Positions 25,029-33,924 are shown, counted from the first letter of the stretch. The stretch is DNA of 64,000 bases from JABCZS01 sp041660525 (GCA_041660525.1 JBAZWD010000001.1:310001-374000), one strand, 5' to 3'. Program-made: numbers and translations. Notes: generated from the letters alone by a model not told the origin.

Positions 25029-26192
25029 CTATGGTATAAACACGATATCCATTAACATAGAACTAGAATCAATAGGTTGTTGTCTCGTTACTTTCCAAAA
25101 ATCATCATCTTCTTTGACGGCAGTTAAGTAAGAAAAATTTTCAGAATAATTAGTAGCAACATCATTGCCTATCAAAACCCATTTGCCTTGCGCATTAATT
25201 GTGGCACCAAGATAAATTTGATTTTTTAGATTGATATTTTCACCACATTCTCTCCAGCCTGTATTAGGTTTTTTACATAAAATTTGGGTTTTTAAAGAAA
25301 TGCCAGTTAAGACATGATTGATGACTAATAATTCGCCTTGCGCATTTTGTATAAAGTTGACAGCGCGATTGGATGGAAAAATATCAGGCGTACAATCAGC
25401 CCAAATAGATTCATTATCTTTACGGCAAAAAGATCTTAAATAGAGTCCACTGCGTCCATTAAGATAACCTAAATGCAATCCTATCCATTCTTGACTGGCA
25501 GGCACATATTGAATGCCTTTTAAACTTGAACCATTGAAAGAACCATCGATGTCACTGTAAAGGACACTGATATCACAATTTTGCCATGAATTAGTATGAA
25601 GATTTTTATTATCCATGCACAATGCTGGAATAATAGTGTACCCATCTACCCAGTCGTCATTACGACTTAAGGTAATCCATTGGCCGTTGGTATAGTTCAG
25701 TGTTTCTACAGCAAAACCTTCAGTATTTTGAGTAGGTGAACAATTATACCAGCCACCATCAGCATTGCGACAAGCTGCAATCAGGGAATTATTTTCACCA
25801 TCGCCTACAACCATAAAGTTGCCATTACCATCATGCGCTGGGCGAATATATTCGTCGTAATCCCCAACCGGAATTTGCGCTGCATCTGGTGTACAATTGC
25901 GCCAATTATTTTCACCGCGTGTTTTACAAGCCGCTATAAAAGAAGAGTTGCCTTGATCATTATCATAAAATCCAAAAGCCACTGATTCTTGAGTGGCTTC
26001 TGAGTAAAATAAACTGTTATAGTAACCCGGTAGGGCGGCATTCGTATCTGCACAAGCTTCCCAATCGCCATTGTCTTGTTGACAAAATCCATCAAATTGC
26101 GTGGCTGAACTTAAAGATGTGCCTATGGCTTCAAAGCCGGCAAAAGCATTAAAACATAATAAAAACAAAGGGATAAATAGATACTTTTTCAT
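25029..26192 (-). CDS. Secreted protein with six Cys/Trp repeats, function unknown
   Basis: A 387-residue protein with a signal peptide (MKKYLFIPLFLLCFNAFAG). The mature part contains six copies of a C-x(6-12)-W-x-x-C motif: CQQDNGDWEAC, CKTRGENNWRNC, CRNADGGWYNC, CMDNKNLHTNSWQNC, CRKDNESIWADC and CKKPNTGWREC. They are spaced about 45-75 residues apart and alternate with beta-strand-like segments such as NGQWITL and QGKWVLIG. That layout suggests a disulfide-stapled beta-propeller or tandem beta-sandwich, but I cannot name a family. The start is the ATG before MKKYLF. Location outside the inner membrane is inferred from the signal and paired cysteines. Confidence 0.75.
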   Translation of the reverse strand: MKKYLFIPLFLLCFNAFAGFEAIGTSLSSATQFDGFCQQDNGDWEACADTNAALPGYYNSLFYSEATQESVAFGFYDNDQGNSSFIAACKTRGENNWRNCTPDAAQIPVGDYDEYIRPAHDGNGNFMVVGDGENNSLIAACRNADGGWYNCSPTQNTEGFAVETLNYTNGQWITLSRNDDWVDGYTIIPALCMDNKNLHTNSWQNCDISVLYSDIDGSFNGSSLKGIQYVPASQEWIGLHLGYLNGRSGLYLRSFCRKDNESIWADCTPDIFPSNRAVNFIQNAQGELLVINHVLTGISLKTQILCKKPNTGWRECGENINLKNQIYLGATINAQGKWVLIGNDVATNYSENFSYLTAVKEDDDFWKVTRQQPIDSSSMLMDIVFIP

Positions 26193-26270
26193 GAGAGCCT
26201 CGTAGGTAACAGATAAGCCTGCATTATACATTTAGATAACCGACTATGTAAAGCCCTCATTAAGTAAATT

Positions 26271-26615
26271 TTAAATCGCCAAAACCAACCGTAATCCTTC
26301 GTTTAACTGATGAAGTTGATGAGATGTTAATCGTCCCGCTTTTTCGGTAAGAAATGTTTTATCAATAGTAATCACTTGCGAAACATTAATAACAGAATCT
26401 TTATTTAAACCCGCACTATTTGCAGGTAAGGGTAAATTGCCGGGTGCTTGTGCCAATTTAATATTGGATGTAATGACAGCAGCAATCACAGTTTTGATAT
26501 GGCTTTGATTAAATTCATTGGCTTGAATAATAGCCAAAGGCCGACGAAAGCTTGGGTTTGAACCTTGTGGATCAGATAAAGATGCCCACCAAATTTCACC
26601 GCGTTTAATTACCAT
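26271..26615 (-). CDS. mazF: MazF/PemK-type endoribonuclease toxin
   Basis: A 114-residue PemK-family toxin: IKRGEIWWASLSDPQGSNPSFRRPLAIIQANEFN, then VIAAVITSN and DSVINVSQVITIDK. The family cuts single-stranded RNA at short motifs. It overlaps the antitoxin gene by 7 bp. The pair lies between the six-repeat secreted protein and the acetoacetyl-CoA synthetase gene, on the opposite strand to the leucine genes. Confidence 0.88.
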   Translation of the reverse strand: MVIKRGEIWWASLSDPQGSNPSFRRPLAIIQANEFNQSHIKTVIAAVITSNIKLAQAPGNLPLPANSAGLNKDSVINVSQVITIDKTFLTEKAGRLTSHQLHQLNEGLRLVLAI

Positions 26616-26848
26616 TTTTCATCCTGAGATAATGAGTGGAACTGGAGATGTTGCATATTGGTTTCTAGCCCAGAATCTTCCGTTTGATAAATATCATTAA
26701 GTAATTGCGTTACATTTTTATAGCGATGTGATGCCAAATAAACGCGGATTGCGTTTGTATAAAGTTTACTACGAGAAATACCCATATGTTGTCCTAGCTG
26801 TTCTGCGGCTACAAAAACGGAATCGGGAATAGAAATAGCTGTTTTCAT
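26609..26848 (-). CDS. mazE: Ribbon-helix-helix antitoxin of MazF
   Basis: A 79-residue protein, MKTAISIPDSVFVAAEQLGQ at the start, then HMGISRSKLYTNAIRVYLASH: a ribbon-helix-helix DNA-binding fold with an acidic tail that would wrap the toxin. The start is the ATG at 26848, because the perfect palindrome upstream would otherwise lie inside the coding region. Confidence 0.85.
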   Translation of the reverse strand: MKTAISIPDSVFVAAEQLGQHMGISRSKLYTNAIRVYLASHRYKNVTQLLNDIYQTEDSGLETNMQHLQFHSLSQDEKW

Positions 26849-26855
26849 AGATGGA

Positions 26856-26873
26856 GTATAACCAAAGTTATAC
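26856..26873. promoter_or_regulatory. Palindromic operator candidate of mazEF
   Basis: A perfect 18-bp inverted repeat, GTATAAC-CAAA-GTTATAC, starts 7 bp upstream of the antitoxin start codon. Its position fits an autoregulatory site bound by the ribbon-helix-helix antitoxin. Confidence 0.65.
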
Positions 26874-26947
26874 CTGGGCATCAAGAAAACATTGGACTAT
26901 TCTTTTCTTATTTCCATTTGAAGGGATTAGCCGCTATGCTTGGAATC

Positions 26948-28816
26948 ATGAACAATCCTATCTGGCAACCCGATTCTAAACGTATTTCACAAGCGCAAAT
27001 CACTGATTTTATGCGGCTTGTAGATATTCATCATTATCCTGAATTATACCAATGGTCTATTCAAGATCCGGAAGATTTTTGGGAAACGCTTAGCGAATTT
27101 TGCCAAGTTAAATTTTCAAAACCTTATAAAAAAATATTACAAACCGGCGATCGGATGTGTGATGCGCGTTGGTTTGTGGGCGCAGAACTTAATTTTGCGC
27201 AGAATTTATTGCGGTATAAAAATAATAGAATAGCGATTACTAGTTATGATGAAAATGGGAAAAGAGCGCAATATACTTATTTAGAATTATATAAAGCAGT
27301 AGCTCAATGCGCGCACGAATTGAAAAACTTAGGTGTTAAAAAAAATGATGTTGTCGCCGGTGTTATGCCGAATGTTCCAGAAACAATCATTGCTATGTTA
27401 GCCACAACTTCTTTAGGTGCGATTTGGACTGCATGTTCGCCGGATTTTGGTGAAGCAGGAATACTGGATCGTTTTTCACAAGTTTCTCCTAAAGTTTTAT
27501 TTGCCGTAGATAGTTATATTTTTAAAGGTAAAACAATTTCTTGTCTTGAAACCATAAAAAATTTAGAAAAAAAATTACCGAGTTTAGTCAAAACTATTTT
27601 TATTTCAGATAGCTGGGATAATGATGCGCATGAAATTGAATTTGTACAAGTACCGTTTGATCATCCGATTTATATTTTATATTCCTCAGGTACAACTGGT
27701 GTTCCTAAATGCATTGTGCATGGCGCAGGTGGAACATTATTACAACATTTAAAAGAACATGTATTGCATACGGATTTAAAATCCACAGATACTTTATTTT
27801 ATTACACAACTTGCGGCTGGATGATGTGGCACTGGATGGCAAGTGCATTGGCAAGTGGCGTGACACTTTTACTTTATGAAGGTGCACCGCTTTATCCAAA
27901 TGCAGGGAGCTTATGGGATATTATTGCTAAAGAAAAAGTTTCTGTATTTGGCACGAGCGCAAAATACATTAGCACATTAGATAAAGCGAATTTTTCCCCG
28001 AAACAAGATATCAGTGCGCTGCGAACCATTCTCTCTACCGGTTCGCCTTTAATGGCGCACGAATTTGAATATGTTTACCGCGCGATAAAAAAAGATGTAT
28101 GTTTATCTTCTATTTCCGGTGGCACCGATATTATTTCTTGCTTTGCCTTAGGTTGTCCGATTTTGCCGGTTTATCCTGGGGAATTGCAATGTCGCGGTCT
28201 TGGTATGGCGGTAGAAGTTTATAATGAACAAGGTCTATCTGTGATTGAAGAAAAAGGTGAATTGGTTTGTACCGCGCCTTTTCCCTCAATGCCGATTTAT
28301 TTTTGGAACGATCCAGATTGTGCACGCTACTTGCATAGTTATTTTGACAAGTTCGACAATATTTGGGCGCATGGTGATTTTGCGCAAATAACAAATCACG
28401 ATGGGTTAATTATTTATGGCCGCTCCGATGCGGTGTTAAAGCCGGGCGGCGTGAGAATTGGCACAGCGGAAATTTATCGCCCCGTTGAAAAAATTAACGA
28501 GGTGCTGGAATGTTTAGCTATTGGCCAGCCTTGGCAAGATGATATTCGGATTATTTTGTTTGTGGTATTACGTGAGGGTATTGTTTTAGATGATGTGCTT
28601 CGTCAAAAAATTGGCGACACGATTCGTCATGAAGCAAGCCCGCGGCATGTTCCGGCAAAAATAATTCAAGTGAGCGATTTACCTCGAACGATCAATAATA
28701 AAATTTCGGAATTAGCGGTTAAACAAGTTGTTATGGGCGAGAATGTAACGAATATTCAAGCCCTTGCAAACCCAGAATGTTTAAATCAATTTGCGGCGAT
28801 AGGTCAAGATAATTAA
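26948..28816 (+). CDS. Acetoacetyl-CoA synthetase
   Basis: An ANL-superfamily ligase of about 622 residues. It has the ATP-binding P-loop ILYSSGTTGVPKCIVHGAGG, TTCGWMMWHWMASALASG (acetoacetyl-CoA synthetase type), SSISGGTDIISCF, HGDFAQI and the C-terminal GRSDAVLKPGGVRIGTAEIYR. It activates acetoacetate from leucine breakdown for thiolysis or biosynthesis. In-frame starts are TTG 26918, ATG 26936 and ATG 26948; the last, giving MNNPIWQPD, best fits the family N-terminus. It diverges from mazE. Confidence 0.92.
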   Translation: MNNPIWQPDSKRISQAQITDFMRLVDIHHYPELYQWSIQDPEDFWETLSEFCQVKFSKPYKKILQTGDRMCDARWFVGAELNFAQNLLRYKNNRIAITSYDENGKRAQYTYLELYKAVAQCAHELKNLGVKKNDVVAGVMPNVPETIIAMLATTSLGAIWTACSPDFGEAGILDRFSQVSPKVLFAVDSYIFKGKTISCLETIKNLEKKLPSLVKTIFISDSWDNDAHEIEFVQVPFDHPIYILYSSGTTGVPKCIVHGAGGTLLQHLKEHVLHTDLKSTDTLFYYTTCGWMMWHWMASALASGVTLLLYEGAPLYPNAGSLWDIIAKEKVSVFGTSAKYISTLDKANFSPKQDISALRTILSTGSPLMAHEFEYVYRAIKKDVCLSSISGGTDIISCFALGCPILPVYPGELQCRGLGMAVEVYNEQGLSVIEEKGELVCTAPFPSMPIYFWNDPDCARYLHSYFDKFDNIWAHGDFAQITNHDGLIIYGRSDAVLKPGGVRIGTAEIYRPVEKINEVLECLAIGQPWQDDIRIILFVVLREGIVLDDVLRQKIGDTIRHEASPRHVPAKIIQVSDLPRTINNKISELAVKQVVMGENVTNIQALANPECLNQFAAIGQDN

Positions 28817-28890
28817 GCTTTAATGAAATGTCCCGATATATTTATGCTATTTTAATATATTACCAAAACAGAGAATAATAGTAGGTTGAT

Positions 28891-30078
28891 ATGAGCGAAA
28901 ACATCATAGTGTATTACTGGGAATACGATGATCCTGAAGTGCAACAGGAAATGGGCACGGCTATTGTGCAACAAAAACAAGCGCTCACACGTTTCAAAGG
29001 CACGCAAAAGCATGTATTAGCCGAATATACTGAAACCCATGATAAAAAACACAGAGATTTACGCGAATTTAAAAAAGCGGTAGACGCCGCGAAACAAGCG
29101 GATGCTATGTTAGTGATTCCACAATTACAAAATTTAACGCGCTTTGAATCTTTTACGAAACCTTTATTAGATGCCGATATTGAATTTTATTGTTTAGATC
29201 AACCCCGCGTCAATCGCATGACATTAGGTGCAGTGGTTGAAAATATTCGTTTCTTGCGGGAAAAACACAGCCGTTTAATTTCAGAAGGTTTGGCAAAAAC
29301 CATGGCGCAATTGGGAAATCCCAATGCTTTGCAAGAAATTACTAAGGTTAATAAACCTAAAACTGAAAGCGCGATTTTATTTGCGTTAATTTTATCGCCT
29401 ATTATTGCTTATTATCGCATGCAAGGTTATTCACAACGTCGAATGGCACAAACCTTGAATGATGAAGGATTCAGTGCACCCGAAGGCGGGCATTGGGTAC
29501 TCAGCCAATTACAAAAAGTACTCGATCGTATTGATATGAATGATGTCGCGTTAACTTTATGCAGCACTTTAGATGAATATGCTGAAAAAGGTTATAACAA
29601 TGCACAAATCGCCAAAGCATTGACAGCGATGCGGGCAAAAAGTCCAGGGCGTAAACCTTGGGATGATTATTTAGTAGATAAAGTGCGTGAACGTTTACAT
29701 ACGATCCGCGAAATTGCAGGTTTTAATGAATTTGTGGTTTTGGTTTATCCGCATGTGCAAAAATTCCAAGAATCGGGTTTGTCCGATGAAGAAATTGCCA
29801 AGCGTTTGAATCAAGAAGGTGTTGAGATTCCTGAGCGCGTGATTTGGGAATTGGAACATGAAAACGAAGAAGAAGTGAAAACTTTAGATCGTAAAGAATG
29901 GGAAGCGCATGATGTGGGCGTTGCACGCAGAATCGCTGAGCGTCGTAAAGCGGATATTAGCCAATTTGTGCACCCGCAAACTTTGCAGCGTTCCGAAGTG
30001 TTGTTTAAAGAGTTTACCGGTGTTGATATTGCTGAAAAAGCTAAAGAATTAAGTAAGAAGGCAGAAGAAGAATTATAA
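28891..30078 (+). CDS. Degenerate serine-recombinase-like protein with HTH repeats
   Basis: A 395-residue protein. Residues 1-130 read like a resolvase catalytic domain (DAMLVIPQLQNLTRFESFTKP, then FYCLDQPRVNRMTLGAVVENIR), but the segment that should hold the catalytic serine is YYWEYDDPEVQQ (8-19) with no serine. Three helix-turn-helix-like repeats follow: YSQRRMAQTLNDEGF (180-194), YNNAQIAKALTAM (235-247) and LSDEEIAKRLNQEGV (297-311). The protein probably binds DNA but is unlikely to recombine it. It stands upstream of the Dot/Icm block, separated by a small gene and a terminator. A regulatory role is only a suggestion. Confidence 0.7.
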   Translation: MSENIIVYYWEYDDPEVQQEMGTAIVQQKQALTRFKGTQKHVLAEYTETHDKKHRDLREFKKAVDAAKQADAMLVIPQLQNLTRFESFTKPLLDADIEFYCLDQPRVNRMTLGAVVENIRFLREKHSRLISEGLAKTMAQLGNPNALQEITKVNKPKTESAILFALILSPIIAYYRMQGYSQRRMAQTLNDEGFSAPEGGHWVLSQLQKVLDRIDMNDVALTLCSTLDEYAEKGYNNAQIAKALTAMRAKSPGRKPWDDYLVDKVRERLHTIREIAGFNEFVVLVYPHVQKFQESGLSDEEIAKRLNQEGVEIPERVIWELEHENEEEVKTLDRKEWEAHDVGVARRIAERRKADISQFVHPQTLQRSEVLFKEFTGVDIAEKAKELSKKAEEEL

Positions 30079-30138
30079 GGCTTAATGTTTGGTTAAGAAA
30101 ATAGTGGTATTTGTAGTTTATAGGGAAGGAGATTTGAC

Positions 30139-30336
30139 ATGACAATAGGTATATTTAGTTCATATAATTACGCAGGCAACACGCAAACTGCGACAGACGT
30201 GCATCCTGCATTTACAGCAGCAAAGCTTAATGATCATACAGGTTTGTATACACACTTATTAACACATATGAATGTGATGGCTAGTGGTTCTACAAAACAA
30301 AACGATTACACGCCAAGCGTTCGTTTTCCCGGATAA
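30139..30336 (+). CDS. Small protein, function unknown
   Basis: A 65-residue ORF with a strong AAGGAG site seven bases before the ATG and a terminator hairpin directly after the stop, so it is likely a real gene. It has no cysteine, no membrane segment and no signal peptide, is rich in Thr, Asn and His, and is not recognised. Its position between the recombinase-like gene and icmW raises the possibility of a tiny effector or regulator, but nothing in the sequence proves it. Confidence 0.55.
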   Translation: MTIGIFSSYNYAGNTQTATDVHPAFTAAKLNDHTGLYTHLLTHMNVMASGSTKQNDYTPSVRFPG

Positions 30337-30337
30337 A

Positions 30338-30365
30338 AAATCCTTCTTTACAAAGAGGGATTTTT
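30338..30365 (+). terminator. Rho-independent terminator before icmW
   Basis: Arms AAATCCTTCTTT and AAAGAGGGATTT (one G-T pair) followed by TTTTT. It sits 2 bp after the small gene and 41 bp before icmW, so icmW should have its own promoter in that short gap or depend on read-through. Confidence 0.7.
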
Positions 30366-30406
30366 CTATATGCTTAAACGCAATCGTTTAACAAAAGATC
30401 AAACCC

Positions 30407-30856
30407 ATGCCTGATTTAAGTCCACAAGCCATTCAGACCTTTTGGCAAGAAAAGCATGACTATGCTTTATTTCGCATTATTATGTCTATGGAAAGTGTGG
30501 AAGAGTGGTGTTTGGACAAAGATCCTGAGTACGAAGCGGCTTTATTGCGCTTTGCTAATAGTATTGAAGGCTTAAAAGAATTCCAATTGGCCGATGAAGA
30601 TAAGCTCATTCAAGTTCTAGTGAGCTTAAAAGCCAGCCGTGCCTTTCGTATTTTGCAACATCTTGATGGTTTATTGCCTGGTACCGCTTCGAAATTACTC
30701 GTATTTGCAGAAGTAGCCAGCAATAATCCTGAAGATATCCCCGGTTTCTTCTTAAATCGTAATCTCGTCTTCGAGCGTCTACAATTATTAGGACGCATCT
30801 TCGCCCGCGAGCGCTTTAAACTCGTGATGAATGCCTTAGAAAAAGCTGAAAAATAA
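30407..30856 (+). CDS. icmW: Dot/Icm secretion adaptor IcmW
   Basis: A 149-residue acidic protein matching IcmW (about 151 residues in Legionella): MPDLSPQAIQTFW at the start, IMSMESVEEWCLD, GLLPGTASKLLVFAE and PGFFLNRNLVFERLQLLGRIF. IcmW forms the IcmS-IcmW chaperone pair that carries effectors to the type IVB coupling protein. icmS is not in this window. First gene of the Dot/Icm block. Confidence 0.93.
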   Translation: MPDLSPQAIQTFWQEKHDYALFRIIMSMESVEEWCLDKDPEYEAALLRFANSIEGLKEFQLADEDKLIQVLVSLKASRAFRILQHLDGLLPGTASKLLVFAEVASNNPEDIPGFFLNRNLVFERLQLLGRIFARERFKLVMNALEKAEK

Positions 30857-30956
30857 CTCTGGTGATAGGTTGTCTTTTGCCTGCAATGCCCATGATGGTC
30901 ATAGGTTTGCATGATGCTAATGATAAACTTGATTAAATAGTTATAAAGAGTAAACC

Positions 30957-31430
30957 ATGAAAGCATTATTTTTAAATATTATCGCTATTGCCGTTGTTTT
31001 AGGCGCTGGCGCATTGCAGGCGCAATATCCTGAGATGACCGAAGAAGAAATCGATGAGCTTCTGGGTTATACACAAATGCTGCCTACAGAAGAAGAACTT
31101 AACTTTGAAGGAACGCCTTCAGCTTGCGAGCCTGATGATAAAGAATGCGAGCAAATTTATTTAAATTCACAGCAATTCCAAGGTTATATGCAAGCGCAAC
31201 AACAACCGAGTCCTATTTATTCTTGGGAATCGGGTAAATGTATTTTAGATTCTGAAGCCTGTGCTGGCTTACAAACCACTTGGGAAACTTGGGTGGGTCT
31301 TGCTAACACTAATTCCTTAGATTTTTCTCAAGGTGCAAATCCACCGACTGCAGCGGAATGTATTAATATAGACAGCAATACTTGGTTTGGTCTTGAACCC
31401 GCTTATAAATGTTACGAATATAATCAATAG
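30957..31430 (+). CDS. Exported cysteine-containing protein between icmW and icmX, unknown
   Basis: A 157-residue protein with a signal peptide (cleavage near GALQA-QYP). The mature part starts with an acidic helix (MTEEEIDELLGYTQ) and contains six cysteines (ACEPDDKEC, GKCILDSEAC, AEC, YKC), suggesting disulfides in the periplasm. It is placed inside the icm block, 8 bp before icmX, so it is probably co-expressed with it. I do not recognise the family; it may be a lineage-specific periplasmic component of the Dot/Icm channel. Confidence 0.7.
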   Translation: MKALFLNIIAIAVVLGAGALQAQYPEMTEEEIDELLGYTQMLPTEEELNFEGTPSACEPDDKECEQIYLNSQQFQGYMQAQQQPSPIYSWESGKCILDSEACAGLQTTWETWVGLANTNSLDFSQGANPPTAAECINIDSNTWFGLEPAYKCYEYNQ

Positions 31431-31438
31431 GATGGCTT

Positions 31439-32512
31439 ATGTTGAAGAACACTTTAAAAAAATTTAATACCAGCGTATTAATCGGATCATTATTTTTAGC
31501 ACAACACGCTTTTGCAGCGCCCTCACCGGTTACGCTTGAAGGCATGAGCGATAGTGTAAAAGATATTTTTTTAGAACAAGAAAAAACCCAGCGCGCTGTT
31601 GCTCAAGACATGAAACAGTATTTAGGTTTATTAAATTTAAAAGATTTAGAAACACAAAATGTCATGCGTTTAATGCTCACGCCATTTTTTGATAGTACTG
31701 TATCCTTAGGTGCACGGGTTTTTGAATTGGAACAATCATTACCTTCGTTTCAATCAGAATTAGTGATTGATACCACGAATTACAATATGTTTACACCAGA
31801 AAATGCTTCTAGTGATACAGCATTTATCAGCAAACGTTTAGATTCTGGTGTGGAAGGATTATTAGATCCAGCATCGGGCGGGTTAGATGATTTATTAGCC
31901 AGTACTTTACTCGATGGTTATGCGTATGAAGATGATGTACAAGCTGCACTTGCTTATGAATATATCCGTAATATAACCAATATGGATCCACATCCTGCAT
32001 TAACTTCCGATCCCGAGAAAAAAGTTGCGGATGCACAAATGACAGCAGATGAATTATTTATTGATCCGAATAATCCAAGCAAAGGGTTTAAAGATCCTGA
32101 AGAAGCAACAAAATACTTGATGAGTTTTTATAAACAATTGCCTGGATTAACCTTAGGGCAATATGCATTACTTTCTATTCATACAGAAAAACAACGCTTT
32201 CCAGGCTTAGCACAGAATTTACCCATAGGTAATCCTGAAGATAAAAGCGCTAGTTTAATGGAAGTGATGGCCTATGAAGTGGAACGTCGTTACATGTCTG
32301 AAGATTGGTATAACACCATGAATCAACTCTCGAGTGAAGCTTTACTGCGAGAAATAGCGTTTATTTTAGCTTCACAAAGTTATATGCAATTTAAAAATTA
32401 TGAACGTGGTCAACGTGTAGAAGCGATGGTGGCGTCACAAATGAGTACATTGAGTTCTCTATTGAGTCCTCCACCCATGCCAAGTACAGAAGAAATGCTT
32501 GAGGGGTTTTAA
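31439..32512 (+). CDS. icmX: Dot/Icm secretion protein IcmX
   Basis: A 357-residue exported protein (signal peptide ending QHAFA). The C-terminal EALLREIAFILASQSYMQFKNYERGQRVEAMVASQ fits IcmX, a periplasmic Dot/Icm component needed for pore formation. It is shorter than Legionella IcmX (about 466 residues). AGGA precedes the ATG. Its position next to icmW and upstream of icmV-dotA supports the call. Confidence 0.8.
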   Translation: MLKNTLKKFNTSVLIGSLFLAQHAFAAPSPVTLEGMSDSVKDIFLEQEKTQRAVAQDMKQYLGLLNLKDLETQNVMRLMLTPFFDSTVSLGARVFELEQSLPSFQSELVIDTTNYNMFTPENASSDTAFISKRLDSGVEGLLDPASGGLDDLLASTLLDGYAYEDDVQAALAYEYIRNITNMDPHPALTSDPEKKVADAQMTADELFIDPNNPSKGFKDPEEATKYLMSFYKQLPGLTLGQYALLSIHTEKQRFPGLAQNLPIGNPEDKSASLMEVMAYEVERRYMSEDWYNTMNQLSSEALLREIAFILASQSYMQFKNYERGQRVEAMVASQMSTLSSLLSPPPMPSTEEMLEGF

Positions 32513-32527
32513 CTAAAGGTATAAAAA

Positions 32528-33922
32528 GTGAAAAAGCCTACTGCGTTTAAACCCAGAGAATTACTGAATCTGTTGGCCATTCTCTTAGTGATTGTTGTGC
32601 TCGCTATGGGATTGGCTTCTTCATTTTTATTTCAAACGGCGCAGTTTATTTATATTCCTTTTTTCTTTATTTTTTTATTAATTATTACTCAGTATCAAAA
32701 AAAAATATCACCCATTGAGGCTGCAAGCAAATCATGGTTTTTGATCACGGTTAAAGTACTCGGTGCTTTTTTATTACTCATCTTTTTTTATTTTGGTTTT
32801 GCGCATGGTTTATTACTTTATCAAGCGGCCAGTTACGATGTACAAGGGCAGCCGGTATTTAGCCAATTTTTCAATGATGAACAATTATTGTGGGCTTTAA
32901 AATTAAGCGTTATGGCTTGGGTGATTGCCAGTGGTTTAGCATTGGCAATGGCTGCTTTAGATAAAGAAAAAATAAGTCAATTTTTTATGCCTTTAATAAA
33001 GCCTACTTCTCGTTATGCATTAGTATTGGATACGATTATTACTTCTTCTGTAGGTTTTGCTTTGTTATTGTTTATGAGTATGGTGTCTGTTGAGGTGACG
33101 CGTAGCGTCGTTGCTTATGCAGGATATGAAAGACCGGCTTACCCAGAATTAACAGCGTTTATTTTAGCGCTATTTTTATGGGCAGGTTATTACTTATTTG
33201 GTCTTAAAAAGCGATTATTAAAATTATCCGATCAATCCGTGTCTGTGGGCCGTATTTTCATCATGCAAACTGCATGGGTGATTGCGTTATTACTATTGGG
33301 ACAAGGTTTTATTATTTTTTTCCCACAAGAGATGATTTTACCTTTAGCAAAACCTCTCGTGAATATTTTCACGGGCTTTGATTATGAAAAAACTTGGTTG
33401 TACATCACGCTTACGGTAGCACTCATGAGCGCGCCTTTATTAGCGCGTTTTTTAGTGCGCATATTATCCGGCTTGCCCATGAGGTTTGCTGCTTTATTAT
33501 TAGTATTACCTTTGTGTATTGGACTGCCAATGGTATATCAATGGGGCTATGCCTGGGTGCCGAGCGTTCATTTTGTAGCTGTTGGGCTTGAAAATGTAGT
33601 GTATCGGGTTGGGCCTGCATCACTGATCTCAATAGGATCGCTTTTTGTATTACTGCTTTGTTTTATGGGGTCAAAATCCTTACAGATGGCGTGGGTTGAT
33701 TTGATGCCGCAACATATGGGAAAACGGCCCAGACGTCTGCGTCATATGTTAGGGCAACAAACGTATTTTTTTATGCTGATTACCATGATTTACCTATTTT
33801 TCGCTTCTAGCGGCTATTATTTTTTAAATAGTATTTTTTTAGTTTTCATGACTTTAACTTTGTTATGGGTCAGTCTATATTTATTTTATACTCTAACTTA
33901 TAAACTTACTAAGGGTAGGTAA
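32528..33922 (+). CDS. Polytopic membrane protein in the Dot/Icm block, unknown
   Basis: A 464-residue integral membrane protein with about 12 hydrophobic segments; the first begins near residue 13 and the last two form the C-terminus. The start is GTG, with AAAGG about seven bases upstream. It begins 15 bp after icmX and ends 2 bp before icmV, so it is embedded in the secretion operon. I know no icm/dot gene of this kind at this place in Legionella or Coxiella. No transporter signature was recognised. Confidence 0.8.
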   Translation: MKKPTAFKPRELLNLLAILLVIVVLAMGLASSFLFQTAQFIYIPFFFIFLLIITQYQKKISPIEAASKSWFLITVKVLGAFLLLIFFYFGFAHGLLLYQAASYDVQGQPVFSQFFNDEQLLWALKLSVMAWVIASGLALAMAALDKEKISQFFMPLIKPTSRYALVLDTIITSSVGFALLLFMSMVSVEVTRSVVAYAGYERPAYPELTAFILALFLWAGYYLFGLKKRLLKLSDQSVSVGRIFIMQTAWVIALLLLGQGFIIFFPQEMILPLAKPLVNIFTGFDYEKTWLYITLTVALMSAPLLARFLVRILSGLPMRFAALLLVLPLCIGLPMVYQWGYAWVPSVHFVAVGLENVVYRVGPASLISIGSLFVLLLCFMGSKSLQMAWVDLMPQHMGKRPRRLRHMLGQQTYFFMLITMIYLFFASSGYYFLNSIFLVFMTLTLLWVSLYLFYTLTYKLTKGR

Positions 33923-33924
33923 TC

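Noticed and set aside
32528..33922. Identification of the twelve-span protein as LphA or another known icm/dot protein
   Set aside because: LphA is much smaller and lies on the other side of dotA in Legionella; length and topology do not fit any icm/dot protein I know.
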